Shown: positions 9,644-18,268, counted from the stretch's first letter. The stretch: 64,000 nucleotides of DNA from Martelella sp. AD-3 (GCF_001578105.1 NZ_CP014275.1:1302001-1366000); one strand, 5' to 3'. Numbers and translations: made by a program. The notes: generated by a model from the letters alone, not told the origin.

Positions 9644-10894
9644 ATGCGCGACGAAGTGAGAGAAGCGACCACGGCCTTGCGGCAATTGTTCGGGCCGACC
9701 CCGCTCCAGCGCAATGCCCACCTGAGCGCTGCGTTCGAGGCCGACATCTATCTGAAGCGCGAAGACCTGACGCCGGTGCGCTCCTACAAGCTGCGCGGCG
9801 CCTTCAACTTCATGCGCAAGCGCATGGCCGAAGGCGGCGGCGACAGGGTGTTCGCCTGCGCCTCTGCCGGCAATCACGCCCAGGGCTTTGCCTATTGCTG
9901 CCGCCATTTCGGGGTTGAGGGCGTTGTTTTCATGCCGGTGACGACGCCGCAGCAGAAGATCGATAAGACCCGCATTTTCGGTGCCGGCCACATCCGCATC
10001 GAGCTTGTCGGGGATATCTTCGATGTCTGCTACGCGGCCGCGAAGGCCTTTGTCGAAGAGAATGACGGCGTGATGGTGCCGCCCTTCGACGATCCCGACA
10101 TCATCGAGGGACAGGCGAGCGTTGCCGCCGAGATCGAGGCCGAATGGCCGGAGGAAGGCAGGCTGCCGGACCTGATCGTCATGCCGGTCGGCGGCGGCGG
10201 CCTTTCGGCGGGCATTACCGGTTACTTCAACGGGCAGCTTGCTGACGAGGCCTTTCTCTTCGCAGAGCCCGCGGGCGCGCCGAGCCTGAGGCGCTCGCTC
10301 GAGGCAGGCGAAATCGTGACGCTGGACGAGGTCGACAATTTCGTCGATGGCGCCGCCGTTGCCCGGATCGGCGACGCCAATTTCGCGGCGCTCGGCCGGT
10401 TTTCGCCCGAACAGGTGATGCTGGTGCCGGAAAACGCGATCTGCGCGACGATGACCGAGATGCTGAATGTCGAAGGGGTTGTGCTGGAGCCGGCGGGGGC
10501 GCTGGCGCTGACCGCGCTTTCCAGGCTGCCGCCGGAGAGGGTGCGCGGCCGCAGGATCGTCGTTCTGGTCTCCGGCGGCAATTTCGACTTCGACCGGCTT
10601 CCGGACGTCAAGGAGCGGGCGATGCGCCATGCGGGGCTCAAGAAATATTTCATCCTGCGGCTGCCGCAGCGCCCGGGGGCGCTCAAGGATTTCCTCAACC
10701 TTCTCGGCCCGCAGGATGATATCGCCCGTTTCGAATATCTGAAGAAATCGGCGCGCAATTTCGGCTCGATCCTGATCGGCATCGAAACCGCGAAGCCGGA
10801 AAATTTCGCCGCCTTGTTTGAAAAGATGACGGAAAGCGGCCTCAGATATCAGGATATCACCGAAAACGAGATCCTGGCCAATCTGATCATCTGA
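9644..10894 (+). CDS. ilvA: threonine ammonia-lyase (threonine deaminase)
   Basis: This PLP enzyme converts threonine to 2-oxobutanoate and ammonia, the first step toward isoleucine. In the 416-residue product the PLP lysine lies in VRSYKLRGAFNF, the phosphate-binding loop is PVGGGGLSAGI, and SAGNHAQG is present. A C-terminal ACT-like regulatory region (FILRLPQRPGALKDFLNLL) suggests feedback control by an amino acid. The length fits the single-ACT form, shorter than the two-ACT E. coli biosynthetic enzyme. I chose ATG 9644 (GGAAG upstream) rather than 9629, which lacks a ribosome site. Confidence 0.93.
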   Translation: MRDEVREATTALRQLFGPTPLQRNAHLSAAFEADIYLKREDLTPVRSYKLRGAFNFMRKRMAEGGGDRVFACASAGNHAQGFAYCCRHFGVEGVVFMPVTTPQQKIDKTRIFGAGHIRIELVGDIFDVCYAAAKAFVEENDGVMVPPFDDPDIIEGQASVAAEIEAEWPEEGRLPDLIVMPVGGGGLSAGITGYFNGQLADEAFLFAEPAGAPSLRRSLEAGEIVTLDEVDNFVDGAAVARIGDANFAALGRFSPEQVMLVPENAICATMTEMLNVEGVVLEPAGALALTALSRLPPERVRGRRIVVLVSGGNFDFDRLPDVKERAMRHAGLKKYFILRLPQRPGALKDFLNLLGPQDDIARFEYLKKSARNFGSILIGIETAKPENFAALFEKMTESGLRYQDITENEILANLII

Positions 10895-10990
10895 GCGCGG
10901 GGAAGAAGCTTTGTCGCGGTCCAAAGACCCGCGCAAGACTGGCGAACCCGGGAACGATCGTTTAAGAACGCTAAAAAAGGGAGTTTGTTT

Positions 10991-11314
10991 ATGGCATCGT
11001 TTTTCTCGAAGCTCGGTTCTTTGTTTTCCGGCGGCGCCGGCGGCGGTCAGGAGAACGAGCAGGCCGTCAAGTCGATCGTCCACGAGGACTGCATCATCTT
11101 CGCCGAGCCGGTGAAGGAAGGCGCGCAGTACCGGCTCCAGGGCCGGATCGAAAAGGAAGTGGGCGAGGAAACGCTGGTTCGCACCTTCATCCGGGCCGAT
11201 CTGTTCGCCTCCCAGGACGAAGCCATCGAGTGGAGCCTGAAGAAGGGCAAGCAGATCGTCGACCAGAACGGCCGGTCGCTGTTTTCCGACGGTGAGAAAC
11301 ACCGCACGGCCTGA
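10991..11314 (+). CDS. HlyU family protein
   Basis: This 107-residue protein matches the HlyU family, named after a Vibrio haemolysin activator. Most rhizobial members are uncharacterised. Visible family features are a short N-terminal stretch (MASFFSKLGSLFSGG) and the conserved core FAEPVKEGAQYRLQGRIEK followed by TFIRADLFASQDEAIEWSLKKGKQIVDQ. AAAAAAGGGAG precedes the ATG with good spacing. It lies 96 bases after ilvA on the same strand. DNA binding is not obvious, so the family name should not be taken as proof of a regulator role. Confidence 0.8.
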   Translation: MASFFSKLGSLFSGGAGGGQENEQAVKSIVHEDCIIFAEPVKEGAQYRLQGRIEKEVGEETLVRTFIRADLFASQDEAIEWSLKKGKQIVDQNGRSLFSDGEKHRTA

Positions 11315-12129
11315 CCGGGTCCGTCGCCTGACCGGACTCGTCGGAAGCTTCGTGCTGCCGAATGCCAGACCCTTTCCCACAGCGCCCGTTTCTTGGCGGT
11401 GACGCATGGGCGGGCTGAGGCGCGTGCCTGCCTGGCGGCGACCGATGCGGCGCTCGCGCCGATCGGAAAACGCGCCCTTCTGTGCCATCCCCTGTCGTTT
11501 GGCGACTGTGTGCGAACCGGCCGGCCCGCCCGCCGAACGACCGACGCCTTCACGACAGACGTGAACAGGCAAGGGCGATCCAGCCGAAGAACAGGCCGGG
11601 CTTTCTCAACAGGCGGAAGCCCTTTGGCGCTTTGTCGGTCTCGCCGGTTTTCTTTCGGACCTTGCGCGCCCGCATCGCCGCATCGCAGACGCCGGGTCTC
11701 CCGCGCGCGAAGCATTTTTCCAGATCCGGCGGCCCCGGGGCGGCAGCCGGTTTCAGGGCGCATGTCGGGGCGCACGAGGCCGGTCCCGCCGACTGCTCCG
11801 GGTCTGTCTGGCGGATGCGGTGCTTTGCGGGGTGCCGGACAAGGGCCGGCAGCCGCTTCAGGCGGCTCAGTGTGTTGACAAAGCCTGCTCCAATTCCCGG
11901 CCGTCATGCTCGCGCTTGCTGTACGGCCTTGATACTTACCTGACAGATGTTCGCCTGGCACTTTCCGGATAGTAATCTGGGATGTTGGGATGGGGTGGGA
12001 GGCGAAGTCTGTGGTGGATCGACGGTTGGCGTTTTGCCGGCTTTGTGCGCTTGAGGGCGCGAATGTTTCGCAATTGTGCCCGCGCTTGAGGATATCTTGC
12101 CAGACGGGCTATATCTGATTGAAGCGAGT
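11315..12129. other. gene-poor, GC-rich stretch
   Basis: About 800 bases between the HlyU gene and a transposase remnant. Several open frames exist on both strands, but their products are rich in Arg, Pro and Ala, lack ribosome sites and resemble no family I know. I read the stretch as non-coding or decayed sequence, possibly debris from the neighbouring IS. Confidence 0.5.
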
Positions 12130-12490
12130 CAGGTCCTGCGAGGTGGCGCAGGATCGACATCCGCACAGCAGTCCGCGGCGCGCCGATCGGGCGGTTGAGC
12201 AGGCGGTGCGCTATGCGCATCCGGCCTGGGGTGCCCGCAAGATTGCGTGCATGCCGGAGCGTTCGGGGATCGATCCGCCGGCGGCCTCCACCGTCCATGC
12301 TATCCTGGTCGGTCACAAACGGAACGCAACATCCGAGGGCGCGGCACCGGCTTCTGGACGTTTCGCGCGCGAAGCGCCAAACCTGCTGTGGCAGATGGAC
12401 TTCAAAGGACGTTTTCAACTCGTCTCGGGGGACTGGTGCCATCCGCTCACCGTCCTCGATGATCATTCGCGGTTTGCCGTCGCGCGCTGG
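12130..12490 (+). pseudogene. IS481-family transposase remnant
   Basis: This is an internal piece of an IS481-type DDE transposase. It covers the end of the helix-turn-helix region (HPAWGARKIACMPERSG, PPAASTVHAIL) and the first part of the integrase core (APNLLWQMDFKGRF, CHPLTVLDDHSRFAVA). The N-terminus and everything after the second catalytic region are missing, and the frame runs into unrelated DNA near 12490. No terminal inverted repeats were found. It cannot be active. Confidence 0.78.
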
Positions 12491-12504
12491 CTGCCGCAGG
12501 CCAG

Positions 12505-12732
12505 CTACATGTGGAAGATCAGCAGGTAGCTCGTCAGTATGGCGATCCCGAAAAAGGAGATCCACACCGGCATGTTGAACGACGCCGCGGCGGGCATTTG
12601 CGTGTGCTGCTCTTTCTCGACCGCGCTTCCGCTATGCGTTTCCAGCGCAGCGAGACTGTAGCTGCCGCAACGGCGGCAAACGCGCCCAGTATCCTGCACC
12701 ATCATGCAATCGGTACATTTGTAGCGAGCCAT
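12505..12732 (-). CDS. small zinc-ribbon protein with one C-terminal membrane helix
   Basis: This 75-residue protein has an N-terminal zinc ribbon with two Cys pairs (CTDC near residues 6-9 and CRRC near 19-22) and a polar middle. One hydrophobic helix near the C-terminus (ISFFGIAILTSYLLIF) makes it probably membrane-anchored with the ribbon inside the cell. GAGAGGAAC lies upstream of the ATG at 12732, which favours a real gene. Its stop lies at the junction with the IS481 remnant, so the last residues may have been altered by that event. Function unknown. Confidence 0.6.
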   Translation of the reverse strand: MARYKCTDCMMVQDTGRVCRRCGSYSLAALETHSGSAVEKEQHTQMPAAASFNMPVWISFFGIAILTSYLLIFHM

Positions 12733-13069
12733 GTTCGGTTCCTCTCCCGATATGGCAAAGTATAATCCCGAATGGCAGCGCAATCAAGGTATTATAACAA
12801 TGTAATTTATTGTTAACGCTGAGAAAAATACACGACTGAAGGGCTGTTTGGCTTGCTGGCTTGTTGCCGCCAAAGCATCTCTGCTAAGCGTTTGATTTGC
12901 TAATATTATGCGTCGTCAGCGCCTCCGAAGGCGAGGGCCGCCGCGAAGCTCGGAAAACCTCAAGAGTTCGCCGTCTCCGACGGTGAAGTCTGAGAGCAAA
13001 CGATTGAAATCAATCACCACAAGCCGAAACTGAATCCGGCGAGGCAAAAAAGAAAGTCTTGGCTGGGAA
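12733..13069. other. AT-richer intergenic stretch left of the integrated element
   Basis: No convincing gene. Read on the minus strand, the bases just left of the element (13069 downward) contain CTTTCTTTTTT. This would have followed the tRNA-Val 3' end before integration and may be the original tRNA terminator. Confidence 0.5.
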
Positions 13070-13088
13070 GGGATGGTGGGCGATGAGA
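13070..13088. repeat. left attachment site (attL core)
   Basis: The 19-bp core gggatggtgggcgatgaga is identical to the copy at 25127-25145. Fifteen of its bases correspond to the CCA end and acceptor region of the tRNA-Val gene, as expected when a tyrosine integrase uses a tRNA 3' end. Confidence 0.9.
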
Positions 13089-13360
13089 AACCGCCTGCTG
13101 CAAAAGGAACCAAGCGCTTACGGGCATTTGAGACAAAAGAAAAAGATCAACGAAAACAGTGTTTTTCAATTTCCAGTGTCTCACGTTTTCAGCCTGCGAA
13201 TCACCCAAGTTCGAAACTTACGCAGTCGCTTCATAAGAAGTGCTCTGAGGTCGGCAGTGCGATCATTTCAGCCCTGACTGAACGCTTCCAGCTGAGCGCC
13301 CTTGAGGCCAGCGGAGCGGCCAAGCTGGGCCGTGAGGTCGAGCAGGGGAGGCAGGCATGA
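13073..13360 (+). CDS. possible small protein beginning inside attL
   Basis: An open frame of 95 codons starts at an ATG within the attachment core and overlaps the next gene's start by ATGA, which suggests translational coupling. The product is basic and mostly hydrophilic, with a C-terminal FQLSALEASGAAKLGREVE. I recognise no family, and no clear ribosome site precedes the ATG. The true start may lie further in. It could be a small satellite regulator or only a leader for the replication gene. Confidence 0.35.
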   Translation: MVGDEKPPAAKGTKRLRAFETKEKDQRKQCFSISSVSRFQPANHPSSKLTQSLHKKCSEVGSAIISALTERFQLSALEASGAAKLGREVEQGRQA

Positions 13361-14388
13361 GCGTTGACGACTACACCCGCCTGCGCCTGACATGGCTCGA
13401 TCAGGTCTTCGAGGATGAGGCCCTGAGCAAGAGCGCGGCCACCAATGTCGCTTTCTTCATCTCCAAGCACTTCAATCGCCAGCGCTTCAACGACAGCGGC
13501 ATTTTCAGCGCATGGCCGAGTTATGCCACGCTGGCGGAGAAAGTCGGCTGTACGGAGCGCACAGTCCAGAGCGCTGTCCGCCTGCTTGCCAAGCGCGGTC
13601 ATCTGAAGACCAAGGGCAAGGGCGGGCGCAACTGCACGTTGACTTACTTCGCTGTTTTGAAGCGCTCAGAGCAGCAAGAACAGCCCGAAATCCTCCCTGA
13701 AAAAGGTGGAAACACATTTCCACGTTTTGTGCAGGACGATGAAATTGACGCTGCGAAAGGTGGAAATCCGACGTCCGAAACGTGGAAATCTGAAGGTGCA
13801 AAAGGTAGAAGCCAGTTTCCTACAAACTCTTTGAATAAATCTTTGAATGAACCCTTTGAGTTAGGCGCGCGCGCGGAAGCCGAAATCACATCGCTCCCGC
13901 AACAGCCAGCCGAAGAGCAGAAGGCTCGGGATGAAGGGAGTAGGTTGCATTCTCATCACATCACACCGGCGGCAGCGGCGGTTGCAGTGCTGTCTGCCTT
14001 GATGAAGGGACCGGGGCCACTGCCACCACCACCGCCTATCGTTCGCAGAGACCCAAGGCCCGAGTGGCTGATGGATCACCAAGCGAACCATGGATGGCCG
14101 AACGTCTATGAGAACCTCGGTAACCCCGAGCGCTGGGCAGAGGCTTTCGATGATCTGGCTTATGAGATGGAACCCGTTGCAGCCTCGAAGGAGAACCGCC
14201 TGTGGCGTGAATGGGCGGCGGTCTATCGCAAGAGAGGCTGGCCGCTGCCGCCTGCGCAGGATCAGTTGGTCCATTTCCCCGACTGCGGCCCGAAGGGCTT
14301 TGACGGCTTCCTTGAGCGGCTTGATGCAGCGCTGAGGGAGGAAGCGATCAGCGAGGCGGGCAACGTCCTGAGGATTGCGGCGCGATGA
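13357..14388 (+). CDS. winged-helix replication-initiator-like protein
   Basis: This is a 343-residue protein. Its N-terminal ~95 residues look like a helix-turn-helix/winged-helix domain of the phage replication (O-like) type: KSAATNVAFFISKHFN, then WPSYATLAEKVGCTERTVQSAVRLLAKRGHL. A polar, repeat-bearing middle (about 110-170) follows, then a C-terminal domain with WLMDHQANHGWPNVYENLG and a Trp-rich region near 270-310. I infer the role of satellite replication initiator from three things: the domain, the first-gene position, and an iteron-like array plus AT-rich tract inside the gene, the arrangement of lambda O and its origin. No helicase or primase motif is seen, so host or helper replication factors would be needed. 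Confidence 0.6.
   Translation: MSVDDYTRLRLTWLDQVFEDEALSKSAATNVAFFISKHFNRQRFNDSGIFSAWPSYATLAEKVGCTERTVQSAVRLLAKRGHLKTKGKGGRNCTLTYFAVLKRSEQQEQPEILPEKGGNTFPRFVQDDEIDAAKGGNPTSETWKSEGAKGRSQFPTNSLNKSLNEPFELGARAEAEITSLPQQPAEEQKARDEGSRLHSHHITPAAAAVAVLSALMKGPGPLPPPPPIVRRDPRPEWLMDHQANHGWPNVYENLGNPERWAEAFDDLAYEMEPVAASKENRLWREWAAVYRKRGWPLPPAQDQLVHFPDCGPKGFDGFLERLDAALREEAISEAGNVLRIAAR
13702..13811. repeat. iteron-like array within the replication gene (candidate origin)
   Basis: The 11-mer AAAGGTGGAAA occurs at 13702-13712 and 13756-13766. AAACGTGGAAA occurs at 13778-13788 and, on the opposite strand, at 13717-13727. A weaker copy, AAAGGTAGAAG, lies at 13801-13811. The last three copies are spaced 22 and 23 bases apart, about two helical turns. 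Copies fall in different reading frames and on both strands, so protein constraint does not explain them. An AT-rich tract with two CTTTGAAT repeats follows at about 13822-13860, as at lambda ori. Confidence 0.55.
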
Positions 14389-14526
14389 CAGGGCAGAGAG
14401 GGCGGACAGGCCAGCCAGAGACCGCGCTCGGGTCCTTCCTTTAGGCCCTGATGCGGGTATTTGGCACCCCGCGATTTCAGTCACTGAGAGTAAATTTTAT
14501 ACCTAAAAACAATTGGTTAGTTTGGA

Positions 14527-15054
14527 ATGGGTATGCAGGAAACGCATAGCAATACCGCCGATCCGGCGCTCTCGCAGATGCCGAGAAGCCTTTCGAAATC
14601 GGCCTTTGCAAAGTTTGTCGAGGTTTCGCCTGGGCGCATCTCGCAGATGGTCAAGCAGGGCCTTCCGGTCGAGGCTGACGGCAAGATCGATGTAGCGCGC
14701 GGCAAGCTCTGGATCTCCGAGAACATCAACCACACCCGCGCCGCCTCTCACGCCAAAGGGCCGACGCTGTTCGGCGAGGAAAAGCAAAAGACCTCGCTCA
14801 CCGCAGAGCGCGCCCGGCTGGCGAAGGAACAGGCCGACGCCGCCGAGATCAAGAATGCCATCCTGCGCAAGGAACTGGTTCACGCTTCCGACGTCGAGCG
14901 GGAATGGGCGGCAGTGTTGCGCAAGGTCCGCGCTGGCGTCCTCGCCGTTCCCTCCCGTGTCCGCCAGCTTCTGCCGCATCTGACCCCGCATGACGTCGAA
15001 GCCTTCGACAACGAACTCCGCCGCGCTCTTGAGGATCTCGCCAATGACGACTGA
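14527..15054 (+). CDS. small terminase subunit (Nu1-like)
   Basis: This 175-residue protein is expected to recognise the packaging site and recruit the large terminase. The N-terminal third holds a winged-helix DNA-binding motif (SKSAFAKFVEVSPGRISQMVKQGLPV). A long charged helix (TAERARLAKEQADAAEIKNAILRKELVHA) and a helical C-terminus with LRKVRAGVLAVPSRVRQLLP follow, a layout shared with lambda Nu1-type proteins. It overlaps the TerL start by 11 bases. ATGs at 14527 and 14533 are both possible; neither has a strong ribosome site. The 138-base gap before it (14389-14526) is where a cos site would be expected. Confidence 0.8.
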   Translation: MGMQETHSNTADPALSQMPRSLSKSAFAKFVEVSPGRISQMVKQGLPVEADGKIDVARGKLWISENINHTRAASHAKGPTLFGEEKQKTSLTAERARLAKEQADAAEIKNAILRKELVHASDVEREWAAVLRKVRAGVLAVPSRVRQLLPHLTPHDVEAFDNELRRALEDLANDD

Positions 15055-16822
15055 CACCCTTGCGAACGTTCGCAAAAGCGCTCTTGCTGCCTTGATGCCG
15101 CCGCCGAAGCGCAGGCTTTCGGACTGGATCGAGGAAACGATCATGCTGCCCGATGACGTGTCGGCGCTGCCCGGTTCCGTGCGCCTCTGGCCCTTCCAGC
15201 GCGATATTGCCGACGCCATCGGTGATCCGCTGATCGAGCGCGTCACGCTGGTCAAGCCCGTCCGCGTCGGCTTCACAACGCTGCTGACCGGCGCCCTTGC
15301 CGGGTATATCGCGAATGACCCTTCGCCGATCCTCTGCCTTTTGCCGACAGAAGCGGATTGCCGCGACTACATGGTTTCGGATATCGAGCCGATCTTCAAC
15401 GCCTCGCCGGACCTGATCGGGCTTCTGGCTCGTGGCGGCAGTGACGGCGAGCGCAACACGCTCATGGCAAGGCGCTTTCCGGGCGGCTCTCTGAAGGTGG
15501 TTGCCGCCAAGGCACCGCGTAACCTGCGCCGTCACAATGTCCGCGTTCTGCTTTGCGATGAGGTGGACGGGATGGAGAACGGCGCGGAAGGCTCGCCGAT
15601 CCTCCTGGCCGAACGGCGCACCCTGTCCTTTGCCGACCGCAAGATCGTGATCGGTTCAACGCCGGTCTATGCCAACACAAGCCACGTGCTGCGCTCCTAT
15701 GAGCAATCCGACAAGCGGGTGTTTGAGGTTCCGTGCCCGGAATGCGGCGGGTTCCACGAGATCCAGTGGAAGGATATCCAGTGGCCCGAGGGCGAACCGG
15801 AGCGCGCCGCCTATCACTGCCCTTCATGCGGCTGCGAGATCGAGGAACGGTGGAAGCCACAAATGGTCTCAGACGGCCGCTGGCGCGCCACACAGCCCGA
15901 AGTAACCGATCACGCGGGTTTCCGCCTCAACGCGCTCGTGTCGCTTCTGGCGAACGCCTCATGGGCCAAACTGGCGAAGGAGTTTCTTGCCGCCAAGGAT
16001 GACCCGGCGCTCTTGCAGGTGTTCACAAACACCATTCTTGCCGAAGGTTGGAACGAGGCAGGCGAGGAACTGGACGAGAACGACCTCTACAGCCGCCGCG
16101 AAGCCTTCGGGCTTGAACCGGTCCCGCAAGAGGCTCTTGCGCTCACAGCGGGCGTTGACGTCCAGAGAGACCGGCTTGAGATTTCTTTCCTGGGATGGAC
16201 GGAAGCGGGCGAGTGTCTGGTTCTCGGGCATCGTGTCATCTGGGGTAGCCCGCATGACGAGGAAACATGGGCCGAACTGGAAAGCCTTCTCTCGACACGC
16301 TGGCCGCATGCCCTTGGCGGACGCATGGGGCTTGATGCCGCTGTGGTCGATAGCGGCGACGGCGAGACTATGGAGCGGGTCTATGCCTTCTGTTTTCCGC
16401 GCTATCGGCGCAAGATCGTTGCGGGCAAGGGTGTTGCCGGTAACCGGCAATGGATCGAGCGCTCCAAGACCAAGCGCGGCGGCAATCTGTTTCTGGTGGG
16501 GGTCGATGGCCTGAAGGCGCATATCGTGGCGAGGCTCGCCCGTGGGCGCACGATCCGCTTTGCGAATGACCTGCCGCCTGTCTGGTTTGAACAGCTTGCT
16601 AGTGAGCGGCTTGTGGTGCGCTATTCGCGCGGTCAGCCGTCCCGACGGTTTGAACGGATACCCGGTCGGGCGGCTGAGGCGCTGGACTGCGTTGTCTATG
16701 GCTTCGCGGCTCGGCAGTTGGTTAACGTGAACTGGCTTCAGAGGGCGGATGATCTGAGGCATGATCAGCCGCAGACGCGGCAGGAAGAGCAGCGGGTGGT
16801 GCGAAGCCGTTGGCTGCGATAG
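15044..16822 (+). CDS. large terminase subunit (lambda gpA family)
   Basis: This is the ATP-driven DNA packaging motor and nuclease, 592 residues. The ATPase domain has the lambda-type Walker A around 71-79 (KPVRVGFTT) and Walker B near 168-175 (VLLCDEVD). A zinc-binding pair CPEC (231-234) / CPSCGC (259-264) is typical of gpA. The nuclease part includes AGVDVQRDRLEI and AAVVDSGDGE. The length is close to lambda gpA (about 640). The ATG at 15044 lies inside the terS end, giving coupled translation. Lambda-type terminases cut at cos, so cos packaging is the expectation. Confidence 0.95.
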   Translation: MTTDTLANVRKSALAALMPPPKRRLSDWIEETIMLPDDVSALPGSVRLWPFQRDIADAIGDPLIERVTLVKPVRVGFTTLLTGALAGYIANDPSPILCLLPTEADCRDYMVSDIEPIFNASPDLIGLLARGGSDGERNTLMARRFPGGSLKVVAAKAPRNLRRHNVRVLLCDEVDGMENGAEGSPILLAERRTLSFADRKIVIGSTPVYANTSHVLRSYEQSDKRVFEVPCPECGGFHEIQWKDIQWPEGEPERAAYHCPSCGCEIEERWKPQMVSDGRWRATQPEVTDHAGFRLNALVSLLANASWAKLAKEFLAAKDDPALLQVFTNTILAEGWNEAGEELDENDLYSRREAFGLEPVPQEALALTAGVDVQRDRLEISFLGWTEAGECLVLGHRVIWGSPHDEETWAELESLLSTRWPHALGGRMGLDAAVVDSGDGETMERVYAFCFPRYRRKIVAGKGVAGNRQWIERSKTKRGGNLFLVGVDGLKAHIVARLARGRTIRFANDLPPVWFEQLASERLVVRYSRGQPSRRFERIPGRAAEALDCVVYGFAARQLVNVNWLQRADDLRHDQPQTRQEEQRVVRSRWLR

Positions 16823-16827
16823 ATTGG

Positions 16828-17841
16828 CTAATTTGGTTTGAGATACCCCTTCTCGACCATGGAATCACGATCTTGTTGTTCCTGCCTAAGAAACTCGGCA
16901 TATATTTCCGACCGGATTTGGGCGGCTATGTCTGGGCGCAATTGCTCAAATACTTGGATCACTTGATTGCTGGTATAATCTCGGTATGGAATTGGAAGTC
17001 GTGTGATTAAAAAAAACACCGTCGATGATAACATCGAAAAAGCTACGATACCGACGATTACTTTCGAATAGATTTTCAGACTCTCGTGAATCCAGACATA
17101 ATTCAATACGACGAATGTAAAATAAAATGATATAATATAAAATATGAATATAGACACCAGAAAAATAACTAGAATAGCTGAATTTATAGAAAGTGATAAT
17201 GAGTTGAATGTTATATGTGGCAAGTTAAAAGGATGGTAAAATCCTTGAATGTAACTTCTATCATATTTTATTTTGTAATAAGTGTATAGCTCTGGCTCCA
17301 GTTTTTTATTTATTATATGATTTATATACGAGTTCAAAATGAACATTTTATTATCATTGTTGATACATATTATTCCTATAATAGTGTTGATGACTAATAT
17401 CAATTCAAGCGCCCCGGGGAAGTCGGAAACGTGAAATCCAAATACATTTAACCCCAGCTCAACACCGTAAACCTTAAGTAGAGAAAAAATAAAAAGAGAA
17501 GACGATACCAAGAAAAGTTTATTGTTGAATGACGCGATTCTGATGCTCACAGTATGCATCTCGTCGGCTAGTTTCTTGTCTAGTAGTATGTTGCCATTCT
17601 CTGGCTCATATAGATCGAGGTCCAAATCAACAAGTTGATCTGGTCTAAGAAAAACTATCGGGTTGACTAGTGACCTTCTCCTTTGGGATCTGAAGAAGAA
17701 CATCACTAGAGCTATCTTTTTCTTTATAAAGAATAGCATAGAAATATCCATCGTGTGAATTTCGTTCTTTGCGATAGGCCATCTATGAACGATGTCATCC
17801 AATGGCTTTGAGCCAAAGAGCGAAAATAGACATGAGCTCAA
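16828..17841 (-). CDS. AT-rich membrane protein of unknown function (cargo)
   Basis: This 337-residue protein has about four strongly hydrophobic segments: around residues 107-125, 138-157, 215-250 and 260-282. The N-terminus is cytosolic-looking and basic, and the helical C-terminal tail (EIYAEFLRQEQQDRDSMVEKGYL) is charged. Base composition is far more AT-rich than the packaging genes on either side, and it runs against them, which suggests separate acquisition. Its stop lies 6 bases from the convergent terL stop. It sits downstream of a possible trypco2-like gene and an XRE regulator, probably in one transcript. A membrane effector in an anti-phage or helper-interference system is a hypothesis only. 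Confidence 0.6.
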   Translation of the reverse strand: MSSCLFSLFGSKPLDDIVHRWPIAKNEIHTMDISMLFFIKKKIALVMFFFRSQRRRSLVNPIVFLRPDQLVDLDLDLYEPENGNILLDKKLADEMHTVSIRIASFNNKLFLVSSSLFIFSLLKVYGVELGLNVFGFHVSDFPGALELILVINTIIGIICINNDNKMFILNSYINHIINKKLEPELYTYYKIKYDRSYIQGFYHPFNLPHITFNSLSLSINSAILVIFLVSIFIFYIISFYFTFVVLNYVWIHESLKIYSKVIVGIVAFSMLSSTVFFLITRLPIPYRDYTSNQVIQVFEQLRPDIAAQIRSEIYAEFLRQEQQDRDSMVEKGYLKPN

Positions 17842-17850
17842 AAAGGTCTT

Positions 17851-18258
17851 TTACCTGAAGCTAGGTCTGCCGCGCCACCTCTCTTTTGCTTTTAGATACT
17901 CGTCATTTCTGTGCTCATCTATTTTTTGGGCCTTTTCAACGTCTCCGAATGGAAGGCGAACGGGGACACTAAATGTAAGCCTGTTCGCCGCGCCACGTCT
18001 ATGCTCTGCACTTGCGTCAACCCCAAGACCAAATACTCTTAGGCCGCCACTTCCAGCTCCTTCGGTTTCTGCCGATACCGCAATATCGAAGTCAACTCTA
18101 GTGAACATGCCGTACTCACCGGCATCGAAAAGCTGATCCGTATTCCAGATCGTGTTTTTCTTCGCATTTATATTCTCACCTCCATCACTGTTTTGCGCTT
18201 CATTTATACCTCTGAGTATTTCTTTTAGGCTTTTGCTAATATATTCGCTCAACTCCAT
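17851..18258 (-). CDS. possible trypco2-like small protein (cargo)
   Basis: A 135-residue protein starts at ATG 18258, with GAGGAGGAAAG just upstream; a longer frame to 18315 lacks this support. An N-terminal helix (MELSEYISKSLKEILRGINEA) is followed after a linker by a beta-rich core: VDFDIAVSAETEG, LRVFGLGVDASAEHRRGA, NRLTFSVPVRLP. This helix-plus-sheet layout resembles trypco2 domains, known from NTPase- and protease-linked bacterial conflict systems. No trypsin-like partner is nearby. It starts 10 bases after the XRE gene and ends 9 bases before the membrane-protein gene. Confidence 0.5.
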   Translation of the reverse strand: MELSEYISKSLKEILRGINEAQNSDGGENINAKKNTIWNTDQLFDAGEYGMFTRVDFDIAVSAETEGAGSGGLRVFGLGVDASAEHRRGAANRLTFSVPVRLPFGDVEKAQKIDEHRNDEYLKAKERWRGRPSFR

Positions 18259-18268
18259 TCTTTCCTCC

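Noticed and set aside
9626..11572. A 648-codon minus-strand open frame opposite ilvA and the HlyU gene
   Set aside because: Antisense shadow; it crosses two genes and the gap between them and has no domain.
11393..11961. Open frames on both strands in the gap after the HlyU gene
   Set aside because: No ribosome sites, Arg/Pro-rich products and no recognisable motif; read as non-coding.
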